A stretch of 64,000 nucleotides of DNA from Herbidospora daliensis (GTDB lineage Bacteria > Actinomycetota > Actinomycetes > Streptosporangiales > Streptosporangiaceae). The notes beneath the pieces were generated by a model, which saw nothing but the letters and a program-made list of their open reading frames with translations, had not been told where the DNA came from and did no database searches. Made by a program: the position numbers and the translations under genes. Positions 25,282 to 37,431 of this stretch are shown piece by piece (positions within the stretch are counted from its first letter, which is position 1; each line of letters begins with the position of its first letter). The stretch lies in contig NZ_BBXF01000005.1 of the NCBI RefSeq assembly GCF_001570585.1, forward strand, positions 558,001 through 622,000. The letters are read 5' to 3'.

Positions 25282-26955
25282 TCACACCACGGTGCAGGGC
25301 ACGCCGTTGAGGGTGAAGGCGCCCGGCTCCGCGGTGTTGCCGGTGTGGGTCGCTTGGAAGCCGACGTCGATGGTCGCGCCCGGGGCCAGCGTGGCGTTGT
25401 GGCCGACGTTGACCGCGCTGACCTGGCCGCTTGAGGGCGAGTAGGTCGCGTTCCAGCCCGACGTGATCGCCTGTCCCGACGGCAGGGTGAAGACGAGCGT
25501 CCAGCCGTTGACGGCCGAGGTGCCGTTGTTGGTGATGCTGATGTTCGCGGTGAAGCCGTTGTTCCAGGCGTTCATCGTGTAGGCCACCCGGAACTGCCCG
25601 CCGCCCCCGCTCGGCGAAGGCGACGGCGTGGGCGTCGGAGTCGGGGAGGGGAGCGGGCCTGCGGTGGTGACGAAGGTCGTGATGCTGCGGGCGGGCAGCG
25701 ACACCGTCAGGGAGCCGTTCGTCATGGCCGTCGTGCCCTGGGGGGTGACGGTGCGGTTGGCGTCGGTGACCCAGGAGGACGCGCCGGTGGCCGCGCTTCC
25801 CGCGATGGTGAACTGCTGGCTCACCGCCGAGGTGTTCTTGTTGATGGCCACGATGACGACGGTGCCGCCGCTGCGGTAGGCCGACACGTAGACGTTGGAG
25901 GCCGGGTTGGCGGTCGCGCCGATGCGGACGTAGCCGGGGCGGACGAAGCGGGAGTAGTGGGCCATCATCGCGCCGCGTTTGCTGACCGTGCCGTCTTCGC
26001 GCATGGGGCCGTAGCCGCGGCGGATGTACCACCAGACGTACATCTGGAACTCGGCGTCGACCATGGCGCGGTGGATGTGCTCCCCGACGTCGAGCGCCTG
26101 GGGCCACAGGTCGGCCGAGTCGCTGCTGTTGGGGTGGTAGACCTCGGTCATCCACAGCTCTTTGCCCGCGCCGCGCTGCTGGAACAGGGGGTAGGGAAAG
26201 TTGGCGTAGGAGGTGCCGTACAGGTGGGCGCCGATGATGTCGACGTTGGCCAGGGCGGTGGCGTCGTTCAGGATCGGGTCGGACATGCTCTTGACGTACT
26301 GGAAGGACTCGGGGGCGATGACGCGGGTGCTGATGGAGCCGGCGTTCTCGCGCAGGAAGCGCAGCATCTCGGCGGAGGTCCACCACGTCCAGTCGTGGGC
26401 GTAGTCGGGTTCGTTCTGCACCGAGATGGCATACAGGTTCACGCCGTTGTTGCGCAGGTGGGTGGTGAAGTCGTTCAGGTGCTGGGCGTAGGCGGCATAC
26501 GCGTTGTAGCGCAGGCGTTTGGCGTTGGTCTGGCTGCCGCGCGTGAACGTCTCGATCATGGAGGCGGGCGGGTTCCACGGCGAGGCGAACACCAGCACCC
26601 CGAGTTCGGCCGCGCGGCGGGCGGTGGCCAGGTCGCGGCTGAAGTCGGCGGAGCTTTCCGGGACGGGGATGCGCAGGACCGAGAAGCCCAGGCGGCCCTC
26701 GCCGGTGCCGAACGCGGTCTCGCGCTGGGCCGAGGTCAGGTCGCCGATCCAGGCGGCGTGCGCCATGCCGCCGTACCCGCGGATCGTCTGCCGCTGCGTT
26801 GAGGGGTCGATGACCGCGGTGGCGGCCGCCGCCTCCGACGCCCCGACGACGGTCGCGGCCGCCGTGATGACCGGCAGGGTTCCCATCGTGGTCAGCACGG
26901 CTCTGCGGCTCAGCAGGCTCCGTCGGCCGTTCTCGGGCTCGTTCTGATCGTCCAT
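25282..26955 (-). CDS. GH30 (subfamily 8-like) glucuronoxylanase with C-terminal CBM2
   Basis: ATG 26955 (GGAG 8 bp upstream) gives 557 residues with a twin-arginine-type signal (RRSLLSRRAVLTTMG, residues ~11-46). The GH30 barrel and side beta-domain span ~47-432: acid/base Glu182 in SVQNEPDY, nucleophile Glu271 in LWMTEVYH, and WWYIRRGYGPM, the stretch that in GH30_8 enzymes holds the arginine contacting the glucuronic acid branch. A PT/SP linker (~436-451) leads to a CBM2 (~455-557; NAWNNGFTANISITNNG, SGWNATYS). It should cut glucuronoxylan. An exact LacI-type palindrome lies 117 bp upstream. Confidence 0.93.
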   Translation of the reverse strand: MDDQNEPENGRRSLLSRRAVLTTMGTLPVITAAATVVGASEAAAATAVIDPSTQRQTIRGYGGMAHAAWIGDLTSAQRETAFGTGEGRLGFSVLRIPVPESSADFSRDLATARRAAELGVLVFASPWNPPASMIETFTRGSQTNAKRLRYNAYAAYAQHLNDFTTHLRNNGVNLYAISVQNEPDYAHDWTWWTSAEMLRFLRENAGSISTRVIAPESFQYVKSMSDPILNDATALANVDIIGAHLYGTSYANFPYPLFQQRGAGKELWMTEVYHPNSSDSADLWPQALDVGEHIHRAMVDAEFQMYVWWYIRRGYGPMREDGTVSKRGAMMAHYSRFVRPGYVRIGATANPASNVYVSAYRSGGTVVIVAINKNTSAVSQQFTIAGSAATGASSWVTDANRTVTPQGTTAMTNGSLTVSLPARSITTFVTTAGPLPSPTPTPTPSPSPSGGGGQFRVAYTMNAWNNGFTANISITNNGTSAVNGWTLVFTLPSGQAITSGWNATYSPSSGQVSAVNVGHNATLAPGATIDVGFQATHTGNTAEPGAFTLNGVPCTVV

Positions 26956-27071
26956 CGTCACGTCTCCGGCGTCGCTGGGCTTGTTGCGCACACCCGAACG
27001 CGGCACCGCGAGAAGCGTCAAACAGGGCCTGAGCCGACCGGGCGGCACGCTGTGCGAATCCGCCGGAGGTC

Positions 27072-27084
27072 GTGAAAATTTCAC
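27072..27084. promoter_or_regulatory. LacI-type operator upstream of GH30
   Basis: GTGAAA-A-TTTCAC is a perfect palindrome around one central base, placed 117 bp upstream of the GH30 start and just past the 3' end of the LacI gene. The same 13-mer, in reverse complement, occurs at 28383-28395 in front of the GH10 xylanase. Confidence 0.7.
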
Positions 27085-27113
27085 CGATCGACGCAGGTGA
27101 ACGGCTGAAAGGA

Positions 27114-30040
<2,927 letters not shown>

Positions 30041-30046
30041 CCTCCC

Positions 30047-33000
30047 TCAGGGGAGACGCCGTCCGCCCGGGATCGGGCCGGGCGGACGGCGGCCCTGCAC
30101 CCCACCCACCTCGGCCAGCAGGCACTCGGCGCGGGCCGCGAAGAGGTGGGCGCCGCGCTCCCGCGACAGGGTGCGCGCCCGATCGGCGGTGCGGACGGCG
30201 GCCGGGAGGTCGCCCCCGGCGTGCAGCGCCTTGGCCCGGATGAGGAGGACCAGCCCCTCCGCGTAGCGTTCGCCGTAGGTGTCGATGAACGTCTCGGCCC
30301 GGTCGAGCGCGGTCGTCGCTCCCGGTACGTCGCCCGCGTGCAGCCGGATCTCGGCGAGCAGCGCGTACCAGGTGGCCAGATTGGACCGGGGCGGGTCGAT
30401 CAGGGTGGTCTCGATGACGTGCTCCATCTCCGCCGCGGCCGCGACCGGGTCGCCGCCGGACATCGCCGTCGCCCAGTGCCGGGCGAGCCGGGGGTAGCTG
30501 CCGGAGAAGGTGAAGGAGAAGTCCGGGTCGGCGTCGATCGACCGGTCGGCCGCCCGGAGCGCCCAGGCGGGGTCGCCCGCGACGGCCGCCGCGGTGACGG
30601 CGAAGGAGCCCCAGACGCTGAGGGCGTAGGGGTCGTCGCCGGCGTCGAGTTCCACCACGTCGAACAGGTGGCGGGCGGCGGTCAGGTCGCCGTGCAGGGC
30701 GGTGTTCAGCGCCAGCATGACCGGGGTCGTCAGCTGCAGCCGGTGCCGCAGCGGCTCGGCGTCGCGCTCGGCGCGGATGAGCGAGTCGGACCTGCTCAGG
30801 TTCTCGCAGGCCGCGCCGATGTCGCCCGAACTCCATTGGTGGACGCCCCAGGCGTGGTGACCGCCGGCCTGGACGACCGGGTCGGCCGAGCGGCGGCCGT
30901 AGTCGAGCAGCCGGCGCGCCAGGCGTGCGGCGGCGTCGAGGCGGAGGCCCTGGGCGTGGGCCAGGAACCGGGAGAACAGGAAGCCGGTGGCCTCGCGTTC
31001 CCGGCCGAGCGAGCGCGCGACCTCCTCGGCGCGGTCGAGATGTTCCATGGCCGCGCCGACGAAACCGGCGTGCACGCCCGCGACGGCGGTCAGTTCGGTG
31101 AGCGCGGCCAGCTCCAGGACCGGCGACCCCGCGTCGCGGGCGATCCGCACCGCGGCGTCCAGATGCTTCTCGGCCGTGGCGTAGGCCGAGCGCCGGGCCG
31201 CGATGCGGGCCGCGAAGAGGATCGCCCGCACCTTCCGGTCGGGCTCGGCGAGCGGGCCCGCGAGCCGGAGGTGGTGGGCGAGCGCCTCGGCGTGCCGTTC
31301 GGCCGGCTCCCCGGCCTGCGCGAGCGCGTCGGCGATGCGCAGGTGGAGGCGGCTCGCCTGGACGCGGGACACCGAGCGGGCCACCGCCTCGCGCACCAGG
31401 TCGTGCACGAACCGCCACTCGACCAGCACGCCGGAGGCCGTCTCGACCAGGCCGAGCGCTTCGAGGGCCTCCAGGCGGGTCAGGCAGGCCGGCACGTCGA
31501 GGCCGGACGCGCCCGCCAGCAGCCGGGCGTCGACGTCGCGGCCCATCAGGGCGGCGATCTCGATGAGGCGGCGGTCTTCCTCGTCGAGCCGGCTGGTCCG
31601 GTCGCGGACGAGGTCGCGCACCGTCGACGGCACGGCGTCCTGGGCCGCCGCCCGGTCGGACAGGTGGTTCGCCTCGGCCAGGAACCGGGCCAGCTCGCGG
31701 ACGAACAGCGGGTTGCCCTCGGTGCGGGCCTGGATGTCGCGGGCGACGCCGGGACTCGGCGACCGTCCGGTCTCCAGGCGGACCAGCTCGGCGACCTCCG
31801 CCGGGCCGAGAGGACCGAGCACGATGCGCCGGTGCCGGTCCTGGCGGGCGACCGAGGCCAGCATGCGCCGCACGTGGGGGCCGGGCGTCGGCGCGTGGTC
31901 GCGCAGGGTGCCCGCCAGCACGCTGCGGTCGGGCAGCGATTCGGCGAGGCGCGCGAACAGCTGAAGCGTGGCCTGGTCGGCCCAGTGGAGGTCGTCGACG
32001 ACCACGACCAGCGGGCGACGCGCGGCGGCCGCGCCGAACAGGGCCACGACGGTGCCGAACAGGCGGAACTGCGCCCCGGCGTCCGGCCGGGACACGGCCC
32101 CGGCCTCGCGGGCGGGGTGCAGCAGGTCGGCGAGCGCGCCGGTCCAGCGGGCCCGCTCGTCCTCCGGCAGCGCGGCGATCAGGGCCTCGGCGATCTGGAC
32201 CCAGGGCCACATCGCCGGGGCGCCCTCGCCGTCGTGGCAGCGGCCCCAGAAGGTGAGGGCGCCGTTCGCGGCGGCCTCGGCGGTGGCCTCGGCGAGCAGC
32301 CGGCTCTTGCCCACTCCGGGCGGGCCCTCGACGAGGACGATCCCGGCCCGGCCGGCGGCGGCCGCGTCGACGGCCTGGCGGAGCAGGCCCAGTTCCTCCT
32401 GCCGGCCCACGATGCGATCGGCCCCGCCGCCGGTCGCGGCTCTCGGCCCCGCCTCCGGGGGCGGGGCGGCGGCGGTCTCGGGCTCTCCGAGCACCTGCCG
32501 GTGCGCCTCGCGGAGGGCCGGTCCGGGGTCGACGCCCAGTTCGCCGGCCAGCCGGGCCCGCACCGTCTCGAACACCGACAGGGCTTCGGCCTGCTGTCCC
32601 GACGCCGCCAGCGTGGTCATGAGCGTCGCCTGGACCGTCTCGTCGAGGGGCGCGACCCAGGCGGCCAGCCGCAGCGGCTGCAGGATGCGGGCGCCCTGAC
32701 CGCGCGGCACGGTGGCGTGGGCGGCCTCGACGCAGGCGTCGAGCAGTTCGCGGTTGACCGAGGTGAACAGGGGCCAGGCGGCGGGCGTGACGGGCAGCCC
32801 GTCGCCCGCCGACCCGCGCCATCGCGACAGCGCCTCCTCGTAGGCGTCGGCCGCGTCGTCGAAGCGGTGCGCGGCCGTGGCGGCGCGGGCCCGGCCGAGG
32901 AGGCGGCGGAACTCGGCCAGGTCGAGGGCGACGTCGCTGACGTCGAACTGGTAGCCGCCGCTGCGGCGGTGGAGGTAGGCGCCGGCCGCCCGAGCGGGCA

Positions 33001-33247
33001 GGTCGGGTTCGAGCAGCCGCCGCAACGTGCCCACGTATTTCTGGACGATGTTCATCGCCGACGTCGGCAGGTTGTCGTCCCAGACCAGGTCGAGCAGCTC
33101 GGCGGAGCTGACCGGCCGGCCCGCGCCCATCGCCAGCAGGGCGAGCAGGTAGCTCTGCTGGCGCGGCCCGGTGTCGACCTCGACGCCGTCCCGCCACACC
33201 CGCAGGGGACCGAGCACCTGGACGGTCAGGGAAGCGGAGACGGACAT
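30047..33247 (-). CDS. SARP-family regulator with BTAD, AAA/NB-ARC-like ATPase and TPR domains
   Basis: The 1066-residue AfsR-type regulator has an OmpR-like winged helix (~5-100; VLGPLRVWRDGVEV, AELLDLVWDDNLPTSAMNIVQKYVGTLRR), a BTAD domain (~100-255), an ATPase with Walker A VLVEGPPGVGKSRLLAEA (~300) and Walker B RRPLVVVVDDLHWADQ, and ~600 residues of TPR-like helices. Such proteins often activate specialised-metabolite clusters, but none is visible nearby, and its setting in a xylanase locus is unusual. The ATG at 33247 follows AAAGGG. The 3' end is 6 bp from the xylanase stop. Confidence 0.93.
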   Translation of the reverse strand: MSVSASLTVQVLGPLRVWRDGVEVDTGPRQQSYLLALLAMGAGRPVSSAELLDLVWDDNLPTSAMNIVQKYVGTLRRLLEPDLPARAAGAYLHRRSGGYQFDVSDVALDLAEFRRLLGRARAATAAHRFDDAADAYEEALSRWRGSAGDGLPVTPAAWPLFTSVNRELLDACVEAAHATVPRGQGARILQPLRLAAWVAPLDETVQATLMTTLAASGQQAEALSVFETVRARLAGELGVDPGPALREAHRQVLGEPETAAAPPPEAGPRAATGGGADRIVGRQEELGLLRQAVDAAAAGRAGIVLVEGPPGVGKSRLLAEATAEAAANGALTFWGRCHDGEGAPAMWPWVQIAEALIAALPEDERARWTGALADLLHPAREAGAVSRPDAGAQFRLFGTVVALFGAAAARRPLVVVVDDLHWADQATLQLFARLAESLPDRSVLAGTLRDHAPTPGPHVRRMLASVARQDRHRRIVLGPLGPAEVAELVRLETGRSPSPGVARDIQARTEGNPLFVRELARFLAEANHLSDRAAAQDAVPSTVRDLVRDRTSRLDEEDRRLIEIAALMGRDVDARLLAGASGLDVPACLTRLEALEALGLVETASGVLVEWRFVHDLVREAVARSVSRVQASRLHLRIADALAQAGEPAERHAEALAHHLRLAGPLAEPDRKVRAILFAARIAARRSAYATAEKHLDAAVRIARDAGSPVLELAALTELTAVAGVHAGFVGAAMEHLDRAEEVARSLGREREATGFLFSRFLAHAQGLRLDAAARLARRLLDYGRRSADPVVQAGGHHAWGVHQWSSGDIGAACENLSRSDSLIRAERDAEPLRHRLQLTTPVMLALNTALHGDLTAARHLFDVVELDAGDDPYALSVWGSFAVTAAAVAGDPAWALRAADRSIDADPDFSFTFSGSYPRLARHWATAMSGGDPVAAAAEMEHVIETTLIDPPRSNLATWYALLAEIRLHAGDVPGATTALDRAETFIDTYGERYAEGLVLLIRAKALHAGGDLPAAVRTADRARTLSRERGAHLFAARAECLLAEVGGVQGRRPPGPIPGGRRLP

Positions 33248-33290
33248 CGGGCCCTTTCTGGGAGGTCATGGCATGAAATCACATGATCGT

Positions 33291-33953
33291 TTACTCGTCG
33301 AGATCGGCGCAGTGGGCGAACAGGTCCGCCCCACGGGAGACGACCGGCGTCCGGGCGTGTTTCGCGGCGGCCCGGACGTCGGCGGGAGTCCCGCAGCAGC
33401 CCTCGCCGTCGCGCCCCCCGTAAGTGTCGAGCACCACGTCGGCCCGGTCGAGGGCGTCGCCGGGCAACCCGGCGATCCGGTCGTGGACGACGTCGCGCAC
33501 CGACGACGACACCCCGTCGCCGAGCCCGCCGTGGCCCAGACGAGCTCCCGGACGAAAAACACGTTCCCGGGGGTGCGGGCCTGCACAGCCGCGACGACCT
33601 CGGGGCCGGGCTCCTCGCGGATCAGCTCGGCCAAATCGTCAAGGTCGAAGGGGCGCAGCCGGGCGGTGGTCCTGCGAGCGGCTCGCCGACGCCGGCGTCC
33701 TGGCCGGCTCGGAGCCGGGCGTCGGGGCGCGGTCGCGCAGCGCGCCGACGACCACCACGCCGCGCGGCAGCCACGCGGTGAGATGGCGGAACAGTTCAAG
33801 CGAGGCGACGTCGGCCCACTGGAGGTCGTCGACGACGAGCGCGACCACCTGCTCGAACAGGCGGAACCGGGTGCCGCAGGCGAGCAGCCGGGTCTTGCCC
33901 ACCCCGGGCCGCTGCTCCTGGCGCGCCGCCCGGATCGGATCGCGGAACGTCAC
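33291..33953 (-). pseudogene. Decayed AAA/LuxR or SARP-type regulator
   Basis: Three pieces in two reverse frames join into a broken ATPase: PGVGKTRLLACGTRFRLFEQ and VVALVVDDLQWADVASLEL (33953 to ~33655), then DLDDLAELIREEPGPEVVAAV and QARTPGNVFFVRELVWATAG in a shifted frame, then SSSVRDVVHDRIAGLPGDALD back in the first frame to 33291. Walker A runs almost straight into the pre-Walker-B region, so an internal ~100-codon segment is deleted as well. The pieces resemble the ATPase of the intact gene just downstream, suggesting a decayed paralogue. Confidence 0.8.
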
Positions 33954-33973
33954 GGTGCCCAGGATTCCAGGAT

Positions 33974-34037
33974 CGGCTGGGAAGAGACAGCCGTCGTACC
34001 GGCGGAGGTCCGTCCCAGCCGAACCCCCGCCGGTACG
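33974..34037 (-). terminator. Interleaved inverted repeats downstream of GH62
   Basis: Two perfect inverted repeats overlap: CGGCTGGGA (33974-33982) with TCCCAGCCG (34013-34021), and CGTACCGGCGG (33995-34005) with CCGCCGGTACG (34027-34037). Since each loop contains an arm of the other, the two hairpins are mutually exclusive or form a pseudoknot. The element starts 14 bp past the GH62 stop; a terminator or mRNA-stabilising role is likely. There is no T-run. Confidence 0.5.
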
Positions 34038-34051
34038 GGCGGGTCGTGCCG

Positions 34052-35518
34052 TCAGCGCTGGAGGGTCAGCAGGCCCGGCCGGTAGGGAAGCAGGCCGTAG
34101 TCGACGCCGTTGGAGCTGGGGCTGCGGCCCTGGTAGAGGAGCTGCAGGTTGCAGGGGTCGACCGTCATGGTCTGGTCGGCGTTGGTGCGCAGGAGCTCAC
34201 CGTGGCTGATGTCGTTGGTCCAGGTGGCGCCGCTGTTGGCCTTGCCCGCGAACGGGTTCGACTCGGAGGTGGCGTTCGGGGTCCACGAGCCGCCCAGGCT
34301 GGTGGCGGTGAACGACCGGAAGTAGCGGCCCTGGGAGCCGATCGCCTCGACGATCATCAGGTAGCGCTGCTGGCCGGCCAGCTTGTAGACCTGGACCGCC
34401 TCGAACAGGTTGTTCGTGCTGTCGGTCATGATCGTCGTGTAGTTGGAGCCGAAGCTGCCCGGGAAGTTGCCGATCGGCATGCTGGCCCGGTAGATCCGGC
34501 CGTTGTCACCGGCGAAGAACAGGTACATGTTCTGGCTGTCGCCGATCAGCGCCTGGTCGATCGGGCCGGTGCCCGAGTTGGAGATGCTGCCCGAGAACAG
34601 CGTCTGCGGCGACGACCAGCCGTTGGCGTTGGTCGGGTTGGTGGAGGTCCGGTAGGAGAACGCCGGGCCGCCCCACTGGTAGGCCAGCACCCAGATGTTG
34701 CGCGGCTGGAAGTAGAACAACGACGGGGCGACGGTGCCCGAGTTCATCTGGTTCTGGCTGGCCGAGCCCATCTGCGAGTAGTTGGTGAACAGGCCGAAGT
34801 TCATCGAGCCCCAGCTGGTGCCGAAGTCGTGCGTGGTGGCGTACACGAGCTGCTGCCCGTTGTAGGGCGCGACGGTGAAGTCCTTCAGCGACACCCAGCC
34901 CGAACGCGGCTGCGCCAGCGCGCCGGTCGAGGTCCACCGGTAGCTCGACGGCAGGTTGCACGTCGGCGAGGGTGAGGGGGTCGGGCTCGGGGACGGCGTC
35001 GGCGTGGGGCTGGGCGTGGGGGTCGGGCTCGGCGTGGGGGTCGGCGTCGGGGTGCCGGGGTTGCCCGTGCAGGCGACGCCGTTCAGGGAGAACGCGGTCG
35101 GCGAGTCGTTGCCGCTGCTGAACGAGCCGTTGAAGCCGAAGGCGGTGCTGCCGCCCGACGGGATCGCCGCGTTGTAGCTCATGTTGGTGGCGGTCACCGT
35201 CGAACCCGACTGCGAGGGCGTGGCGTTCCACATCTGGCTGATCTGCTGGCCGGAGCCGAAGGTCCAGGTCAGCTGCCAGCCGCTGACCGCGTCGCCCAGG
35301 TTGTTTATGGTGACGTTGGCGCCGAAGCCGCCGGGCCACGACGAGGTGACGACGTAGTCGACCCGGCAGGCGACGGCGGCCTGGGCGGGCTGCGTGGCCA
35401 CCAGTCCGGCCGTGCTCAGCAGGATCGGGAGGGAGATGATCGCGAGGCGGCGGCGCACGGCCGATCGGGACGACGCCGTCGGTGCGGCAGCGGTCCGCGT
35501 TCGCCAGGGCAGGCGCAT
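34052..35518 (-). CDS. GH62 alpha-L-arabinofuranosidase with N-terminal CBM2
   Basis: ATG 35518 (GAGGAG 8 bp upstream) gives 488 residues: signal peptide (~1-47, ending QPAQAAVA), CBM2 (~48-150; [35 protein letters not shown]), PT/PS linker (~153-190) and a five-bladed GH62 domain (~192-488; [77 protein letters not shown]). GH62 enzymes remove arabinose side chains from arabinoxylan, which complements the GH10 and GH30 enzymes. A LacI-type 14-bp site at 35541-35554 differs from the GTGAAA sites, so control may be separate. Confidence 0.95.
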   Translation of the reverse strand: MRLPWRTRTAAAPTASSRSAVRRRLAIISLPILLSTAGLVATQPAQAAVACRVDYVVTSSWPGGFGANVTINNLGDAVSGWQLTWTFGSGQQISQMWNATPSQSGSTVTATNMSYNAAIPSGGSTAFGFNGSFSSGNDSPTAFSLNGVACTGNPGTPTPTPTPSPTPTPSPTPTPSPSPTPSPSPTCNLPSSYRWTSTGALAQPRSGWVSLKDFTVAPYNGQQLVYATTHDFGTSWGSMNFGLFTNYSQMGSASQNQMNSGTVAPSLFYFQPRNIWVLAYQWGGPAFSYRTSTNPTNANGWSSPQTLFSGSISNSGTGPIDQALIGDSQNMYLFFAGDNGRIYRASMPIGNFPGSFGSNYTTIMTDSTNNLFEAVQVYKLAGQQRYLMIVEAIGSQGRYFRSFTATSLGGSWTPNATSESNPFAGKANSGATWTNDISHGELLRTNADQTMTVDPCNLQLLYQGRSPSSNGVDYGLLPYRPGLLTLQR

Positions 35519-35540
35519 GGGGGTGCTCCTCATTGCTCTC

Positions 35541-35554
35541 TGATAGCGTTAACA
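35541..35554. promoter_or_regulatory. LacI-type operator upstream of GH62
   Basis: TGATAGCGTTAACA matches the perfect palindrome TGTTAGCGCTAACA at 12 of 14 bases and ends 36 bp from the GH62 start codon. Two similar sites precede the methyltransferase at 37469. Confidence 0.5.
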
Positions 35555-35643
35555 AATGCTCGACCGCACCGGAGGGACGGCAGTGCGCGGAGCTAATACG
35601 AGGCGGCCGAGTCGCGTCAAGGCGCACCCTTGGGGGCCGATTC

Positions 35644-35669
35644 GGGGCCGTCCGCCTCGGCGGGGCCCC
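35644..35669 (-). terminator. GC-rich hairpin downstream of the lipase gene
   Basis: GGGGCC (35644-35649) pairs with GGCCCC (35664-35669) 40 bp past the lipase stop, in the direction of its transcription. It lacks a T-run and may serve as an actinomycete-type terminator. Confidence 0.35.
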
Positions 35670-35708
35670 TCTTCTGCTCTTACGGGCGCGCCGCGCGGTC
35701 GTACAAGA

Positions 35709-36542
35709 TCACGCTTGTGCTGAAACGTTCACCAGGTCGAGTTCACCGAGCACGATCTGGTGCACCACCGGGTCGTAGTTGACGGCCGCGTGCCCGCTGA
35801 AGTCGAGCGGGGCACGGTCCTGGAGCAGGATGTTCCTGACCGCGTCGCCGGTGAGGAAACTCGACGTGTACGGCGTGACGACGTTGTCGTACCGCGTCGC
35901 GATCACCGTGTAGTTCACGCCCGGCACGGTGTCGCCGCCGTCGTTCAGCGCCCGCATGAAGTCGGAGCCGACCATCTGCTGCTGGCAGGCCCGGCAGACC
36001 ACCGCGATGGCCGGGCTGAGCCCGAGCAGCCGGGCGAAGGTGACCAGCCCGTTGGAGTCGGTGCCGTGGTTCGACGGCGTGATCCCGATCAGCCGGTTCA
36101 CCTTGGCCGCGCCGTTCAGGAACTTCAGGTAGTAGCGCGGCATCATGCCGCCCTGCGAGTGCCCGACGATGTCCACCTTCGCCGCCCCGGTCGCGGTCAG
36201 CACCTGGTCGACGAAGTCGGACAACTGCTGAGCCGCCTGCGGGATGTCGCCGAGCCCATGGATCGGCCCCGGCCCGTAGTTGAGCGCGAAGACGCAGTGG
36301 CCGGCCAGCTTCAGCTTCGGCGAGAGCGTCGCCCAGTTGCCCGCCATGTTCTCGAACGTGCCGTGCACCAGCACCACCGGACGCGGCCGCGACGGCGAGG
36401 GCTTGCAGCTCCAGATGTTGGCGCCCAGGGGAGAGATGTCGGCGGCGGCGGGCGTGGCGGTCAGCCCGACGCCGGCGGTGATGGACAGGGCCGTCGCGGC
36501 GGCCCACACGGAGACACGGCGGGCGCCCTTGATGATCGTCAT
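35709..36542 (-). CDS. Secreted alpha/beta-hydrolase lipase/esterase
   Basis: The 277-residue protein has a Sec signal (~1-34, ending ATPAAA), an oxyanion motif RPVVLVHGTFEN, the nucleophile elbow VDIVGHSQGGMMPRYYLKFL, a probable catalytic Asp in IATRYDNVVTPYTS, and a His in LDFSGHAAVNYDPVVHQIVLGEL. This is the pattern of the secreted triacylglycerol lipases common in Streptomyces and Propionibacterium (LIP/Rv-type, class I.7-like). Two cysteines (VVCRACQQQ) may form a disulfide. It sits apart from the xylanase genes in function but shares their orientation with GH62. Confidence 0.9.
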   Translation of the reverse strand: MTIIKGARRVSVWAAATALSITAGVGLTATPAAADISPLGANIWSCKPSPSRPRPVVLVHGTFENMAGNWATLSPKLKLAGHCVFALNYGPGPIHGLGDIPQAAQQLSDFVDQVLTATGAAKVDIVGHSQGGMMPRYYLKFLNGAAKVNRLIGITPSNHGTDSNGLVTFARLLGLSPAIAVVCRACQQQMVGSDFMRALNDGGDTVPGVNYTVIATRYDNVVTPYTSSFLTGDAVRNILLQDRAPLDFSGHAAVNYDPVVHQIVLGELDLVNVSAQA

Positions 36543-36624
36543 GCCCTCATTGCGGCCCCTGACCTGGGGAAATCCGAGCAGCCCCGCCGTACCGGAAGAT
36601 CATTTTACTTGGGCGGGGCGGACC

Positions 36625-37110
36625 CTACCCGGCGCGGGTGACGCGGAGCCGCGTGTCGGTGACGTTGTCGAACCGCGCGTCGCCGCCCCGGATCAGGACG
36701 AAGTGCGCCCGCACGTCGGCGCGGTAGGCCACCAGAGCGCCCGACGGCGCGAGGTCGCCGCCCGCGAGTTCCTTTCCCTTCGGCAGACGGGCGTTGAGCG
36801 CCGCCACGGCGGCGGCCGGATCGTCGGCGGGGCTGGCGGTCGCCTCCAGGTAGAGCGCCTCGGCGCGTCCGACGGGCGCGTGGGAGTCGAAGACGGTGAC
36901 GGCGACCTCGGAGCGTTCGGCGAGGTTGCGGGAGTGCCTGCTGTCGGGGGACGACACCCAGAACAGCCGGTTCTCGTCGAAGGCGGCGAAGAAGACGGGG
37001 GTCGCCCAGGGGCGGCCCTGACCGTCGGCGGTGGCGAGGACGAGGTAGCGGGACTCGGCGAGCAGCCGGGGAACGGCCTCCCACATCGCCGCCTGGAGGG
37101 GATGCGTCAT
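36625..37110 (-). CDS. Pyridoxamine 5'-phosphate oxidase-like (PPOX) flavin/F420-binding protein
   Basis: The 161-residue protein shows the split-barrel PPOX fold: LLAESRYLVLATADGQGRPWATPVFFAAFDENRLFWVSSPDSRHSRNLAERSEVAVTVFDS. Short actinobacterial members often bind F420, heme or FMN; the cofactor here cannot be assigned. It is monocistronic and diverges from the methyltransferase gene across 358 bp. Confidence 0.85.
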   Translation of the reverse strand: MTHPLQAAMWEAVPRLLAESRYLVLATADGQGRPWATPVFFAAFDENRLFWVSSPDSRHSRNLAERSEVAVTVFDSHAPVGRAEALYLEATASPADDPAAAVAALNARLPKGKELAGGDLAPSGALVAYRADVRAHFVLIRGGDARFDNVTDTRLRVTRAG

Positions 37111-37210
37111 GGCTCCTCATGGTGCCCGGCGGCAGGCCGAAGATGCGGCGAAAAGCCATGAAAGGTTCAGAACGGTCAGTCATGGCGTCGCCGACGGCCC
37201 GGACGTGTCG

Positions 37211-37240
37211 TTGACATTCGCGCCGACCGCTGCTTACCGT
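37211..37240 (+). promoter_or_regulatory. Candidate sigma70-like promoter of the DUF574 methyltransferase
   Basis: TTGACA (37211-37216), an 18-bp spacer and TACCGT (37235-37240). It is followed 16 bp later by a LacI-type palindrome that would overlap the early transcript. The predicted leader would be over 200 nt; apart from a short GGAC-GTAT-GTCC hairpin (37332-37343) I see no structure I recognise. Confidence 0.45.
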
Positions 37241-37256
37241 TACCACGAAATCAGAG

Positions 37257-37270
37257 TGTTAACGATAACA
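37257..37270. promoter_or_regulatory. LacI-type operator, methyltransferase gene (distal)
   Basis: TGTTA-ACGA-TAACA is a perfect 5-bp inverted repeat with a 4-base centre. It agrees with TGTTAGCGCTAACA at 12 of 14 positions and lies just past the candidate -10 hexamer. Confidence 0.5.
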
Positions 37271-37431
37271 GCACGTCGAAGACGGGAAGCCGACAATCGG
37301 GCCGATCGTCGGATAAGCGAAAAATGCAGGACGTATGTCCTATGGAAAGTCCGTCGACCGTTTCTTCCCGGTGATCGCAACCATAAATTGATCGACGATC
37401 GGATCGAAGCCTCACTGAACCGGGTACCGTT

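Noticed and set aside
30146-33286. Open frame of 1046 codons on the + strand opposite the SARP gene
   Set aside because: It is a GC-bias shadow; the reverse-strand protein has clear winged-helix, Walker A/B and TPR motifs, while this frame is low-complexity Gly/Arg/Ala.
30047-36542. Specialised-metabolite cluster around the SARP gene
   Set aside because: No polyketide, peptide-synthetase, terpene or tailoring genes are adjacent; neighbours are xylanases and a lipase.
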